From positions 1 to 52,611 of the forward strand of contig JANQIL010000074.1 of the NCBI GenBank assembly GCA_028282245.1: DNA of 52,611 nucleotides. The letters are read 5' to 3'. This document shows positions 1 through 8,846 of the stretch, piece after piece. The position numbers and the translations under genes were made by a program. Below the pieces are notes generated by a model that saw only the letters and a program-made list of their open reading frames with translations, was not told the DNA's origin and searched no databases. Within the stretch, counting starts at the first letter, position 1; each line of letters begins with the position of its first letter. Origin of the DNA: Magnetospira sp. (GTDB lineage: Bacteria > Pseudomonadota > Alphaproteobacteria > Rhodospirillales > Magnetospiraceae).

Positions 1-499
1 CCGCCAGGTTCGCGCCCGACGCCGACCGGCGGAGATCCTGTTCGAGAGTGCTCGCGGCTCGGTTCGTCGCGCCGCGCAGGCCACTGTCCTGGGTCAGTCC
101 GATCTGTCTCCAGACACCGACCACGTTGAGGAACTGGGCGCCATAGATTTCGAACGCCGAGCCGACCTGCTCAACCACGCCATAGGTTTCGCTCTCCTCG
201 TCATACTGTTCCTTAAGCTGCTCGATCAGCGGCGACACCTTGCCGATGATTTCGGCATGCGCGTCGATTTGCGCCGTGCTCTTGGTCAGCAGGAAGTCCT
301 TTTCGAGGATTCGGGCGCGGGTGAATTCGAGGTCGATCTTGGACTCGAGGTTCAACGAATGGGTGGCCTCGATCTGGCCCGCGATGATGTCGTCCTGGTA
401 GGACGCGCTGACCATGTAGATGATGCCGACCACGATGAAACCGATCAGCGCGATCGCGCCGATCACGCTGATCTGGGTGCTGATGCGGAGATTCTTCAT
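1..499 (-). CDS. Methyl-accepting chemotaxis protein, N-terminal part (runs off left edge)
   Basis: The visible 166 residues begin MKNLRISTQI, have one membrane helix at about residues 10-30, then a helical periplasmic-looking region with repeated Glu/Lys/Gln heptads (four-helix-bundle or HBM type) ending in GLRGATNRAAS, a pattern typical of such sensor bundles. HAMP and signalling domains would lie beyond the window. The ATG at 499 is chosen because the next upstream ATG in the leader (504) is followed at once by TGA. The gene is read leftward from an AT-rich upstream region. Assignment as a chemotaxis receptor rests on the N-terminus only; a histidine kinase or diguanylate cyclase with the same sensor type is not excluded. 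Confidence 0.7.
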   Translation of the reverse strand, partial: MKNLRISTQISVIGAIALIGFIVVGIIYMVSASYQDDIIAGQIEATHSLNLESKIDLEFTRARILEKDFLLTKSTAQIDAHAEIIGKVSPLIEQLKEQYDEESETYGVVEQVGSAFEIYGAQFLNVVGVWRQIGLTQDSGLRGATNRAASTLEQDLRRSASGANLA

Positions 500-1126
500 C
501 GCATTCTCCCGCTTCCGTGTTTCCGGCGCGCCGCGCCCGGGCGGAGCCGTCCAAAAATTGTTACGGTTTCAATATGAAACACATTCGTAACATAATCAAA
601 CAAAATCCTATCCTTTTGGACGGGTATACCGCACCAAAAATCGTTACATCATATCTAATTATTAAATTATCATATTTACAATCCATGCATTGGGTAAGAT
701 ATTTTAACGCCTATAAAGATATAGCAACTTGCACAACAACACGATCACCAACCAAATAAATTATATCCAATTCAATATATTGATGGATTTTTCACAGAAA
801 AGAGTTCTTTCTGGAGCAATTTCAAGGCGAATTTCTACTACATTTTTTTGTTAACCAATCAGCCGCCTCCCGTGTGAATCGAATGGAAAAGTCGCAGTTT
901 TCCGAAGGGTTTCGCGGCCACGGCGGCACGTTCGACGGCCCGGCGCTCGCGGCCATTTCGGTGCTCGGGACAACGGTCCCGACCGCGCAATGGCGAACGC
1001 CCCCGAATCGGCCGCGACTGTCCGGGGATCGCGGTTTCGCCCCATCGGGCGGGATGACGTCGGACCTCGGCCCCCGCGTATGGGGTATGGCGCCCCCCGC
1101 CCCCGGACGCCATACTCCGGGGTGCC
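500..1126. other. AT-rich intergenic region with repeats, no gene seen
   Basis: About 300 bases (550-870) are far more AT-rich than the rest of the window. It separates the divergent receptor gene and aat. Two near-identical 14-mers, CCAAAAATTGTTAC (551-564) and CCAAAAATCGTTAC (634-647), are direct repeats 83 bases apart, and GTTTCA-ATA-TGAAAC (566-580) is a perfect inverted repeat. These sit 50-150 bases upstream of the receptor start and are candidate regulator sites for it. Bases 870-1126 return to high GC with no convincing gene; the open frames there lack family resemblance. Confidence 0.5.
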
Positions 1127-1786
1127 ATGCGCGATACCCTAGACATCACCCCGGAGCTTCTGCTGCGCGCCTACGCGGCGGGCATCTTTCCGATGGCCGA
1201 GACGCGCGACACCGAAACCCTCTACTGGTTCGACCCGGACGAGCGCGGCGTGCTGCCGCTCGACCGCTTCCACGTGCCGCGCTCGCTCCGCAAGGTGGTC
1301 CGCCGTCGCGTGTTCGAGGTGCGCTGCAACAGCGCCTTCGCGGAGGTCGTGACGGCCTGCGCCGAGCCGACCGCCGAGCGCCCCGACAGTTGGATCAACG
1401 GGCGCATCCAACGCCTCGTCAACCAACTCCATGCCATGGGCGCCGCGCACAGCATGGAGTCCTGGCGGGACGGCGAACTGGTTGGCGGCCTGTACGGCAT
1501 CACGCTGGGCGGCGCCTTTTTCGGCGAGAGCATGTTCTCGCGCCGGAGCGACGCGTCGAAGGTGGCCCTGGTGCATCTGGTGGCGCGCCTGCGCATGGGC
1601 GGCTACCGGCTGCTCGACGCCCAGTTCATGACCCCGCATCTGCGGCGGCTCGGCGCCGTTTCGATTTCCAAGGCCGAGTATCGCCGCCGCCTCAACGCGG
1701 CGCTCAAGGTGCCGGCCCGCTTCGTCGCCGCGCGCCGGCCGGCCGGTCTCGACGCGGCTCTGGAGGAGGTGTTCCGGCTGAGTTGA
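1127..1786 (+). CDS. aat: Leucyl/phenylalanyl-tRNA--protein transferase
   Basis: Transfers Leu or Phe from aminoacyl-tRNA to N-terminal Lys or Arg of proteins, making bacterial N-degrons for ClpAP/ClpS. The 219-residue protein starts MRDTLDITPELLLRAYAAGIF and carries the family signatures YWFDPDERGVLPL, an ESWRDGELVGGLYGI strand, GAFFGESMFSR and LLDAQFMTPHLRRLGA. Its length is normal for short alphaproteobacterial forms. The stop is one base from the end of the convergent NRDE gene. Confidence 0.95.
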   Translation: MRDTLDITPELLLRAYAAGIFPMAETRDTETLYWFDPDERGVLPLDRFHVPRSLRKVVRRRVFEVRCNSAFAEVVTACAEPTAERPDSWINGRIQRLVNQLHAMGAAHSMESWRDGELVGGLYGITLGGAFFGESMFSRRSDASKVALVHLVARLRMGGYRLLDAQFMTPHLRRLGAVSISKAEYRRRLNAALKVPARFVAARRPAGLDAALEEVFRLS

Positions 1787-1787
1787 G

Positions 1788-2540
1788 TCACTCCAGGTCG
1801 AGCGGTCGCGAGTCCATCCGGCCCGGCCCGCCGGCGGCAAACCGCCAGATCGGGCGGCGCCCCGGGCCGCCGGGCCGGGGCAGGGCGATCAGCGATCCGC
1901 ACAAGGTTCCGAATCCGCTTTCGGTGGCGAAGCACATGGCGGCGGCGGGCTCGGCGCCGGGTTCCCGCTCGGGCGACGCCAGGGCGGCCTCCCAGGCGGC
2001 CCAGTCGGCGCGTTCCGGGTCGGGCGGCGCGAGCGCCTCGAAGCGCGGCCGGTGAAACCGCTGGCGGGCCGAGCGCGCGGTATCGTTGAGGTCGTGGGCG
2101 GTGAGCATGGACAGGCCCGAGGGCACCGCGCCCACCGTCACCCGCCGGCCATCTCCCCTCAGCCAGAACGCCTCCCGCGCATCCGCGATCAGCATGTTGA
2201 ACGGTCGCCAGGCGGCGGCATCCAAACCGGACAGCGCCTCCGCCGCGTCGCGCGCGGCGGCATGCGACAGCGCCTCCAGCGGCAACTCGCCGCGACTGCG
2301 GTGGCCATCCAGGCGGCCAAGGGTGCCGACGCGGTTGAGCACCCCCGCCACCACGCCGTCGTCGTTCAGCCCGAGCCAGGTGCCGCCCGCCCCCTCGTCG
2401 AATCCGGCCACCACCCAGGGCGCGTCGTCCCAGTGACGGGCCGGCCAACGCCAAGGCCGGCCGGCCATCTCGTCACGGTTGGCGGCGATCACCAGCGGCC
2501 AGTCGGCGGTTTCGCGACGAAGCACAACGATCGTGCACAT
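1788..2540 (-). CDS. NRDE family protein (TANGO2-like)
   Basis: The 250-residue protein starts MCTIVVLRRE, with the N-terminal Cys at position 2 and the family-naming motif AANRDEM at about residues 19-25, followed by GGTWLGLNDDGVVAGVLNR. This is the NRDE/TANGO2 fold, an Ntn-hydrolase-like family with a Cys at position 2 and poorly known substrate; the eukaryotic members affect Golgi organisation and haem or lipid handling. It converges with aat with almost no gap. Family call is firm; function is unknown. Confidence 0.9.
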   Translation of the reverse strand: MCTIVVLRRETADWPLVIAANRDEMAGRPWRWPARHWDDAPWVVAGFDEGAGGTWLGLNDDGVVAGVLNRVGTLGRLDGHRSRGELPLEALSHAAARDAAEALSGLDAAAWRPFNMLIADAREAFWLRGDGRRVTVGAVPSGLSMLTAHDLNDTARSARQRFHRPRFEALAPPDPERADWAAWEAALASPEREPGAEPAAAMCFATESGFGTLCGSLIALPRPGGPGRRPIWRFAAGGPGRMDSRPLDLE

Positions 2541-2653
2541 GCGGTCCTCGGAATCGCATTCGTGTCATGTTTTTTACCTTAACCCGGACCCGGCGTTCCG
2601 GCTATAAAGGGCCGCCTTCACCTTCCTCCCCGAAAGCCGTTCGGAGCCGCCCC

Positions 2654-3010
2654 ATGAGCGACATTTTCCATGACCGGGAACAGGGTTACGAAGCCAAGTA
2701 CAAGCTTGACGAGGAAACCCGGTTCAAGGCCCTGGCCCGCCGCAACCGCAAGCTCGGACTGTGGGCGGCGGAGCGAATCGGCCACGCCGGTCCGAAGGCC
2801 GAGGCCTATGCGCGCGAGGTGGTCGAGGCGAACTTCAACGAACCCGGCGACGCGGAGGTGATCCGCAAGGTGGCGGACGATCTGGCGTCCGCCGGACGTC
2901 CGGCCGAGCGCGACGAAATCGCCCGCCAGCTCGACCTGTTCTTCGCCACCGCCATGCAGGAACTGGGACGCGACTTCCCGCAGCCGCTCGGCGAGGACCA
3001 CCACCTCTGA
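2654..3010 (+). CDS. DUF1476 protein, F1-ATPase zeta-type inhibitor
   Basis: The 118-residue protein begins MSDIFHDREQGYEAKYKLDEE and has the conserved LARRNRKLGLWAAERIG core and the later EPGDAEVIRKVADDL segment. DUF1476 proteins are the zeta subunits of alphaproteobacterial ATP synthase, which bind F1 and block ATP hydrolysis through the N-terminal segment. The start at 2654 matches the family N-terminus; an in-frame start at 2567 would add 29 unrelated residues. It stands alone, convergent with elbB. Confidence 0.92.
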   Translation: MSDIFHDREQGYEAKYKLDEETRFKALARRNRKLGLWAAERIGHAGPKAEAYAREVVEANFNEPGDAEVIRKVADDLASAGRPAERDEIARQLDLFFATAMQELGRDFPQPLGEDHHL

Positions 3011-3026
3011 AGCCCGCGCCCGAGGC

Positions 3027-3680
3027 TCAGCCGCACAGGTCCAGCACCGCTTTCACCGCCGCGTCGGCGCCGTCGGCGATCTGCCCGATGTTTGCGTCCA
3101 GCATGTAGCAGGGCGAGGTGACGATCCGGTTCGCGGAATCCACCACGATCTCGCCATGGGTCGTCGTCCGGTGTTTTGCCCCCATCGCCTCGATGGCGCC
3201 GATGGTGCCGGCCTCCCGGCCGATGGTCACCGTCACGTCGCCCAGCACCCGGGCCACCACCGCCGGGCTGATGCACAGGGCGCCGATCGGCTTCTCCGCC
3301 GCGTGGGTCGCCCGGATGGCGTTGGACACGCTGGCGTCGACCTCGGCGTCCGGACCGTCGAAGGCAATCGTCGACAGGTTCTTGGCGGCCCCGAAGCCGC
3401 CCGGCAGGAACAGGGCGTCGTAATCGGCGGGGTCGTACTCGGTCAGCGGCTTGACGGCGCCGCGCGCGATGCGCGCCGATTCGACGAGCACGTTGCGACT
3501 CTCTCCGCTCTCCTCGCCGCTCAGGTGGTTGATCACGTGGTGCTGCGCGATATCGGGCGCGAAGCACTGGTACCCGGCGCCGTGGCGGTGAATGGCCAGA
3601 AGGCTCAGCACCGATTCGTGGATTTCCGCCCCGTCGTAGACTCCGCAGCCGGACAGAATGACGGCGAATTGCTTGGCCAT
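3027..3680 (-). CDS. elbB: ElbB-type DJ-1/PfpI family glyoxalase
   Basis: The 217-residue protein closely follows E. coli ElbB: LSGCGVYDGAEIHESVL near the N-terminus, INHLSGEESGESRNVLVESARI, the LPGGFGAAKNL turn at about residues 95-105, and GALCISPAVVA containing the nucleophile-type Cys. ElbB has glyoxalase III-like activity on glyoxal and was named from a link to isoprenoid biosynthesis. It lies between DUF1476 and purB. GAGACCC lies upstream of the ATG as a weak ribosome site. Confidence 0.92.
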   Translation of the reverse strand: MAKQFAVILSGCGVYDGAEIHESVLSLLAIHRHGAGYQCFAPDIAQHHVINHLSGEESGESRNVLVESARIARGAVKPLTEYDPADYDALFLPGGFGAAKNLSTIAFDGPDAEVDASVSNAIRATHAAEKPIGALCISPAVVARVLGDVTVTIGREAGTIGAIEAMGAKHRTTTHGEIVVDSANRIVTSPCYMLDANIGQIADGADAAVKAVLDLCG

Positions 3681-3763
3681 GGTCGGGTCTCCCTATGTCC
3701 CTGGATGACTCGGAGCCTGCCGCCCCGGCCCGTCGGGCGCAAGCCCCGTTTGACGCCGACGCC

Positions 3764-5161
3764 TCAGGCGCCGTCGCCGAACACGCGGGCGAAGATCGCG
3801 TCCACCCGCTTGGCGTGATAGGCGGCGGAGTCCTCCTCCAGCAACGCCGACAGACTCGCCACGTCCAGGCTCCCGGCCAAATCCGGGTCCCGGGCCAGGA
3901 AAAAGAACAACCGGTTGTCGTGGGTCGCCGCCTCGCGGTCCAGGTCGTCCAGATCGGCCGTCCGGTCGGGGTTGTCGGGATCAATTCCGAAGCTTTTCCA
4001 GACCCGCATGGCGTTGCGCTGCACGATTCGGTAGGCGTCCTCGCGGCTGACCCCGTTCTGGGTCAGGAACAGCAGCACCCGCTGGGCATCGTGAATGCCC
4101 CCGAAGGCGTTCAGTTGGTCCGCCATGTTGTCCGGATAGACGACCAGCCCGTCGACCACCCCGGCCAGCCTGTTGAGGGCGAAATCGAGGGTGATCGTGG
4201 CGTCGGGACCGATCATCCGCTCGACCGAGGAATGGGAGATGTCGCGCTCGTGCCAAAGGGGCACGTTCTCCAGCGCCGGCACCACCGCCGAGCGGACCAA
4301 CCGGGCCAGCCCGGTCAGGTTCTCGGTCAGGATCGGATTGCGCTTGTGGGGCATGGCGGACGAGCCCTTCTGGCCCGGCGCGAAATACTCCTGCGCCTCG
4401 CGGACCTCGGTGCGCTGCAAATGGCGGATTTCGGTCGCCAGGTTCTCCACCGACGCGGCGATCACCGCGAGCGTGGCGAAGAACATCGCGTGACGATCGC
4501 GCGGGATGACCTGGGTTGAGATCGGCTCCGGGGTCAGGCCCAGCTTCCCGGCCACGTATTCCTCGACCCTTGGATCGATGTTGGCGAAGGTGCCGACGGC
4601 GCCCGAAATGGCGCAGGTGGCGACCTCCGCCCGCGCCGCCTCGAGGCGCGCCCGGCCCCGGGCGAATTCGGCGTGAAACCGGGCGAATTTCAGGCCCATG
4701 GTGGTCGGCTCGGCGTGGATGCCGTGCGACCGGCCGATGCAGACCATGCCCCTGGTCTCGACGGCACGCCGCTTCAGCGCCCCGAGCAGCCTGTCCAGGT
4801 CGGCCAGCAGGATGTCGGACGCCCGCGCCAACTGCACCGCGAGGCAGGTGTCGAGCACGTCCGAGGAGGTCATCCCCTGGTGCACGAACCGCGCCTCGTC
4901 GCCCACCTGCTCGGCCAGCTCGGTCAGGAAGGCGATGACGTCGTGCCGGGTCTCCACCTCGATCTCGTCGATCCGGGCGATGCGCTCCGGCGTGTAGGGC
5001 TTGTCGCCGCGCGCCCACACCGCCCGCGCGGACCCGGCCGGAATGGTCCCGAGATCGGCCAGGGCGTCGCAGGCGTGGGCCTCGATCTCGAACCACACGC
5101 GGAACTTGTTGGCCGGCTCCCAGATGGCCGTCATTTCGGGACGGGAATAACGGGGGATCAT
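3764..5161 (-). CDS. purB: Adenylosuccinate lyase
   Basis: Cleaves SAICAR and adenylosuccinate, releasing fumarate, in purine synthesis. MIPRYSRPEM start, VTRHD-equivalent VETRHDVIAFL, MTSSDVLDT, the base loop GSSAMPHKRNP and ERMIGPDAT all match. At 465 residues it is about 30 longer than usual alphaproteobacterial PurB. The extra length is an Asp-rich stretch (about residues 395-420, FGIDPDNPDRTADLDDLDRE) in the C-terminal helical domain, after RVWKS. The tail LLEEDSAAYHAKRVDAIFARVFG is family-like, so it looks like an insertion rather than a frameshift. Confidence 0.96.
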   Translation of the reverse strand: MIPRYSRPEMTAIWEPANKFRVWFEIEAHACDALADLGTIPAGSARAVWARGDKPYTPERIARIDEIEVETRHDVIAFLTELAEQVGDEARFVHQGMTSSDVLDTCLAVQLARASDILLADLDRLLGALKRRAVETRGMVCIGRSHGIHAEPTTMGLKFARFHAEFARGRARLEAARAEVATCAISGAVGTFANIDPRVEEYVAGKLGLTPEPISTQVIPRDRHAMFFATLAVIAASVENLATEIRHLQRTEVREAQEYFAPGQKGSSAMPHKRNPILTENLTGLARLVRSAVVPALENVPLWHERDISHSSVERMIGPDATITLDFALNRLAGVVDGLVVYPDNMADQLNAFGGIHDAQRVLLFLTQNGVSREDAYRIVQRNAMRVWKSFGIDPDNPDRTADLDDLDREAATHDNRLFFFLARDPDLAGSLDVASLSALLEEDSAAYHAKRVDAIFARVFGDGA

Positions 5162-5218
5162 GCGCTCACTCCTTCCTGACCGACCTCGAAACCTCGCGAT
5201 GAGCCCCGCTGGGCGGGA

Positions 5219-5701
5219 TCACACCGCGAACAGCGCCCCCACGACCCGCCGCTCCTCGGTCAGCAGCACGTTGAAGGTGCGGCAGGCGGCGCCGGTGTCC
5301 ATCCATTCGAGGATCACTCCGAAACGGTCCTTGAGCGCCCCCTTGAGGCCCTTCGGCGGCAGCATGAACACCGGTCCGCACCCGACCAGGAGGATGTCTC
5401 CGGCCGTCACGCGGCCGTCGAGCAGATCGAAATGATCGACCGTCAGGTCGGCCGGATCGGCCGCCACCGGCCAGCCAAGGGTCTCCTCGGCGAACACCAC
5501 CACGCACCCCACGTGCAGTGTCTGGTCGATGCGGAATCCTCCGTCGCCGTAGCCCCGGATCAGTTGCCGTCCGGCCGGCACTTTCGGCGTGATGTCGAAT
5601 CCGATGTCAGGCTCCCTCGATTGCCCGGTCGGTCGGGTCGCCGGTCGCCAAATCGCCGGTCCGGCGCGGCAGGCGCAGGTAGAGCAGCAGCGGCACGGCA
5701 A
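5219..5701 (-). CDS. Mth938-like (DUF498/NDUFAF3-type) protein, start uncertain
   Basis: The conserved part reads DIGFDITPKVPAGRQLIRGYGDGGFRI and continues to EWMDTGAACRTFNVLLTEERRV, the Mth938 fold whose mitochondrial relative NDUFAF3 helps assemble complex I. In alphaproteobacteria it normally follows secF, as here. The only in-frame ATG (5701) lies 95 bases inside secF and would add about 30 non-conserved residues. A GTG just before PAGRQLIRG would lose the usual ITPKV start. No ATG, GTG or TTG lies in between, so the true start is unresolved; a rare ATT start or strong coupling to secF is possible. Confidence 0.8.
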   Translation of the reverse strand: MPCRCCSTCACRAGPAIWRPATRPTGQSREPDIGFDITPKVPAGRQLIRGYGDGGFRIDQTLHVGCVVVFAEETLGWPVAADPADLTVDHFDLLDGRVTAGDILLVGCGPVFMLPPKGLKGALKDRFGVILEWMDTGAACRTFNVLLTEERRVVGALFAV

Positions 5702-6551
5702 GGCAGATCGACGAATAGGTGCCGATCAGGACCCCCCAGATCATTGCCAGGCTGAAGCCACGGATCACCTCTCCGCCCAGGAAATACAAAGCGAACAGGG
5801 CCATCAGGGTGGTGACCGAGGTCATCACCGTGCGCGACAGGGTTTCGTTGATGCTGAGATTCAGAACCTCCGGCAACGGCCGGCTCTTGTAGCGTCTCAG
5901 GTTCTCCCGTACCCGATCGTAGACCACCACGGTGTCGTTGATCGAGTAGCCGGCGATGGTCAGAATCGCCGCCACCGTGGCCAGGTTGAACTCCATCTGG
6001 AGCAGGGAGAACAGGCCGATGGTCGAGAACACGTCGTGCAGCAGGGCGACCACGGCCCCGACCCCGAACTGCCATTCGAACCGGAACCAGATATAGGCCA
6101 GGATGGCCAGCATGGCATAGCCGACCGCCTGCACCCCGGACCAGAACAATTCCTCCGACACCTTGGGGCCGACGAATTCGATACGGCGGTATTCCACGTC
6201 GTCGTCGAGCGCCGCGCGGACCATGTCGGCGGCCAGCTTCTGGGCCTCGTCGCCGCCCTCCTGGCGCGGCACCCGGATCAGCACCTCGGTCGGCGCCCCG
6301 AACTCCTGCAACGCCACGTCGCCGAGCCCAAGGCCATTCAGGTCGCGCCGCATGCTCGCCAGATCGGCCGGCTGCTCGGTCTTGATCTCGATCAGCAGGC
6401 CGCCCTTGAAATCGATGCCGTAGTTGAGCCCGCGCGTCCCGAACAGGGACAGCGCGACCGCCATCAGCATCACGGAAAACACGAAGTACACGAGTCGCCC
6501 GTTGACGAACGGGACCCGGGTGCCGGGCTTGACGAGGTTGAAACCGCGCAT
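5607..6551 (-). CDS. secF: Protein translocase subunit SecF
   Basis: Partner of SecD in the SecDF complex, which uses the proton gradient to pull secreted proteins out of SecYEG. The 314 residues contain the N-terminal helix after VPFVNGRLVYFVFSVML, GIDFKGG (about residue 47), a small periplasmic domain, and the five-helix core with YSINDTVVVYDRVREN and LSRTVMTSVTT. It starts 12 bases after secD ends, so the two are cotranscribed. Confidence 0.97.
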   Translation of the reverse strand: MRGFNLVKPGTRVPFVNGRLVYFVFSVMLMAVALSLFGTRGLNYGIDFKGGLLIEIKTEQPADLASMRRDLNGLGLGDVALQEFGAPTEVLIRVPRQEGGDEAQKLAADMVRAALDDDVEYRRIEFVGPKVSEELFWSGVQAVGYAMLAILAYIWFRFEWQFGVGAVVALLHDVFSTIGLFSLLQMEFNLATVAAILTIAGYSINDTVVVYDRVRENLRRYKSRPLPEVLNLSINETLSRTVMTSVTTLMALFALYFLGGEVIRGFSLAMIWGVLIGTYSSICLAVPLLLYLRLPRRTGDLATGDPTDRAIEGA

Positions 6552-6563
6552 CTCGATCCTCCG

Positions 6564-8150
6564 TCAGATCGGCAGGGTCTGAGGCCGCACCCGGCGCAGC
6601 CAGGTGACGACCATCAGCCGGGTGACCATGATCGCGGTGAACATCGAGGTGACGATGCCGATGGCCAGCGTCACCGCGAAGCCGCGCACCGGGCCGGAGC
6701 CGAAGCTGAACAGCAGCACGGCGGCGATCAGGGTCGTCACGTTGGCGTCGATGATGGTGCTCAAGGCCCGTGAATAGCCGGAATCGATGGCCGCGATGGG
6801 TGTCCGGCCGAGCCTGGATTCCTCTCGGATGCGCTCGAAGATCAGCACGTTGGCATCGACCGCCATGCCGATGGTAAGCACGATGCCGGCGATCCCGGGC
6901 AGGGTCAGGGTGGCTTGCAGGGCCGACAGGGCGGCGGCGATCAGAATGATGTTGAACAGCAGCGCGGCGTCGGCCATCAGCCCGAAACGGCCGTAGGCAA
7001 GGCCCATGAACACGATCACCGCGACCAGACCGACCCCCGAGGCCAGCTTGCCGGCGGCGACGGAATCGGCGCCCAGGCCAGGCCCCACGGTGCGCTGCTC
7101 CAGGATGGTCAGCGGCGCAGGCAGGGCGCCGGCGCGCAGCAGAAGCGCCAGGTCGTTGGCCTCCCGCACCGTGAACCCGCCGGTGATGATCCCGGAACCG
7201 CCGAGGATCGGTTCGTTGATGCGCGGCGCGCTGATGATCTTCTTGTCGAGCACGATGGCGAACGGGCGGCCGGCGTTCTCGGTGGTGATCCTCGCGAACT
7301 TGCGGCCACCGATGCCGTCGAACCGAAACGACACCACCGGCATGTTGGTGCGGCTGTCGAAGGTCTGCTGGGCGTCGATCAGGTTCTCGCCCGACAGCTC
7401 GATCTTCTTCTTGATCACGTAGGTGCGCGGCTGACCGGTGCTCGGGTCGATCTCGTCGGCCGATGGCAAGACCATCGATCCGGGCGGCACCCGGCCCGAG
7501 AGCGCCTGCACCGGATCGGTTTTCACGTCGACCAGATGGAAGGTCATCTTGGCGGTCTTGCCGAGGATGTCCTCCAGCCGCTTGGGATCATCGAGGCCCG
7601 GCACCTGAATGAGGATGCGCTCGGCCCCCTGACGCTGGATGGTCGGCTCGCGGGTGCCCATCTCGTCGATCCGTCGGCGCACGATCTCCAGCGCCTGATC
7701 GACCACCGAGGAGGCATAGGCGGTGCGCGCCTCGTCGCGGAACCGCACCTCGACGCGGCCGTCGTCAAGGATCTCGACGGCGGTGTCCCGGTCCACGTCG
7801 CGGATCAGCTCGCGGGCCCGTTCGAGAGTGTCCGGATCGCGGATGGTCACCGCCACGTGGTCGCCCCGGTTGGCGAGGCCGGTATAAACGATTCGTTCCT
7901 TGCGCAGCGCCACCCGGACACCGCCGGCCACCGCCTCCAGCCGCTCGGCGACCGCCTCGTCGATGCCCACCTCCAGCAGCATGTGGGCACCGCCCCGCAG
8001 GTCGAGGCCGAGACTGATCTGCTGGTTGGGAATCCACGACGGCAGGGACTGGGCGGTCTGGCGATCGAGCAGGTTGGGCGCCGCGAACAGCAGGCCGACC
8101 CCGCAGACCAGCAGGATCGCGACCACCTTCCACTTGGCGAAATAGATCAC
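6564..8150 (-). CDS. secD: Protein translocase subunit SecD
   Basis: The 528-residue protein has an N-terminal helix, LGLDLRGGAHMLLEV (about residues 48-62), a large periplasmic region with RRRIDEMGTREPTIQRQG, and a C-terminal six-helix bundle with GMAVDANVLIFERIREE and SRALSTIIDANVTTLIA. It acts with SecF and YajC at the Sec translocon. Gene order yajC-secD-secF is the standard alphaproteobacterial one. Confidence 0.97.
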   Translation of the reverse strand: MIYFAKWKVVAILLVCGVGLLFAAPNLLDRQTAQSLPSWIPNQQISLGLDLRGGAHMLLEVGIDEAVAERLEAVAGGVRVALRKERIVYTGLANRGDHVAVTIRDPDTLERARELIRDVDRDTAVEILDDGRVEVRFRDEARTAYASSVVDQALEIVRRRIDEMGTREPTIQRQGAERILIQVPGLDDPKRLEDILGKTAKMTFHLVDVKTDPVQALSGRVPPGSMVLPSADEIDPSTGQPRTYVIKKKIELSGENLIDAQQTFDSRTNMPVVSFRFDGIGGRKFARITTENAGRPFAIVLDKKIISAPRINEPILGGSGIITGGFTVREANDLALLLRAGALPAPLTILEQRTVGPGLGADSVAAGKLASGVGLVAVIVFMGLAYGRFGLMADAALLFNIILIAAALSALQATLTLPGIAGIVLTIGMAVDANVLIFERIREESRLGRTPIAAIDSGYSRALSTIIDANVTTLIAAVLLFSFGSGPVRGFAVTLAIGIVTSMFTAIMVTRLMVVTWLRRVRPQTLPI

Positions 8151-8183
8151 GGCTTGGACTCCGTCGTCGCGGCGCCTGGGGGC

Positions 8184-8591
8184 CTACTTGCCGCCCAGCA
8201 ACTTCTTGAGGCCGCCGGACGAACCGCCGCCGCCCGGTTTGCCGCCGTCCGAATTGGCCGGCTTCACGGGTTCGGTCTTGGACGTCACCTGGGCGATCAT
8301 CTGGCGCATCACGCGGACCTTGATTCCCTCGGCGATCTCCACCTGAACCTCGTTGTCGTCGACCACCTTGGCCACCGTGCCGATCAGGCCACCGTTGGTG
8401 ACAACCTTGTCGCCGCGCCGCAACGCCTCCAGCATCAGCTTGTGTTCCTTGGCCCGTTTCTGCTGCGGCCGGATCAGCAGGAAATAGAACACGACGAAAA
8501 TCAGGATCAGCGGCAGCATCCCCTGAACCAGGGCATCCATGCCTCCCGGCTGGCCGCCGGCGGCCTGGGCGTAGGCATCGGAAATGAACAT
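8184..8591 (-). CDS. yajC: Sec translocase accessory subunit YajC
   Basis: A 135-residue single-helix protein. LPLILIFVVFYFLLIRPQQKR is the family signature, and GDKVVTNGGLIGTVAKV follows in the cytosolic domain. The C-terminal tail is Gly/Ser-rich and ends GGLKKLLGGK. The start at 8591 is preceded by GGGAGGT with good spacing; an in-frame ATG at 8627 has no such site. First gene of the yajC-secD-secF operon. Confidence 0.95.
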   Translation of the reverse strand: MFISDAYAQAAGGQPGGMDALVQGMLPLILIFVVFYFLLIRPQQKRAKEHKLMLEALRRGDKVVTNGGLIGTVAKVVDDNEVQVEIAEGIKVRVMRQMIAQVTSKTEPVKPANSDGGKPGGGGSSGGLKKLLGGK

Positions 8592-8757
8592 CGGACCTCC
8601 CGTCCCTCTTGCGAAAAAACCTCTCATGCCGGGCGGCCTCGAATGGCTTCATGACCGGCCGGCAAGCCCGCGCGGCGCCTGAGCGACATCGTCTCGGCGC
8701 GAAACGACCCAAAGGTCGGTTCAGGCGCCGAACGGCATCAAGCGGCAACAGGGCCGG

Positions 8758-8785
8758 ACTATAGCGGCCCGCCCCGGCATTGCAA
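8758..8785 (-). promoter_or_regulatory. Candidate sigma-70-type promoter for yajC-secDF
   Basis: On the minus strand TTGCAA (8785-8780) and TATAGT (8763-8758) are 16 bases apart in the gap between yajC and the upstream DUF2927 gene. The -10 matches five of six consensus bases. It would give a leader of about 160 bases. No further conserved element was recognised in this gap (8592-8846). Confidence 0.4.
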
Positions 8786-8846
8786 ACGGAACCTGCATGG
8801 CCCGGATATCGCCCGAATGGGCGCCTCCGCAAGGGGCTCCCCCGCC

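Noticed and set aside
874-2055. Plus-strand frame of 393 codons starting before aat
   Set aside because: It covers aat in another frame, is Arg/Ala/Gly/Pro-rich without motifs, and runs on into the NRDE gene.
6915-8654. Long plus-strand frame across secD and yajC
   Set aside because: Antisense to well-recognised genes; its composition is that of a GC-rich shadow frame.
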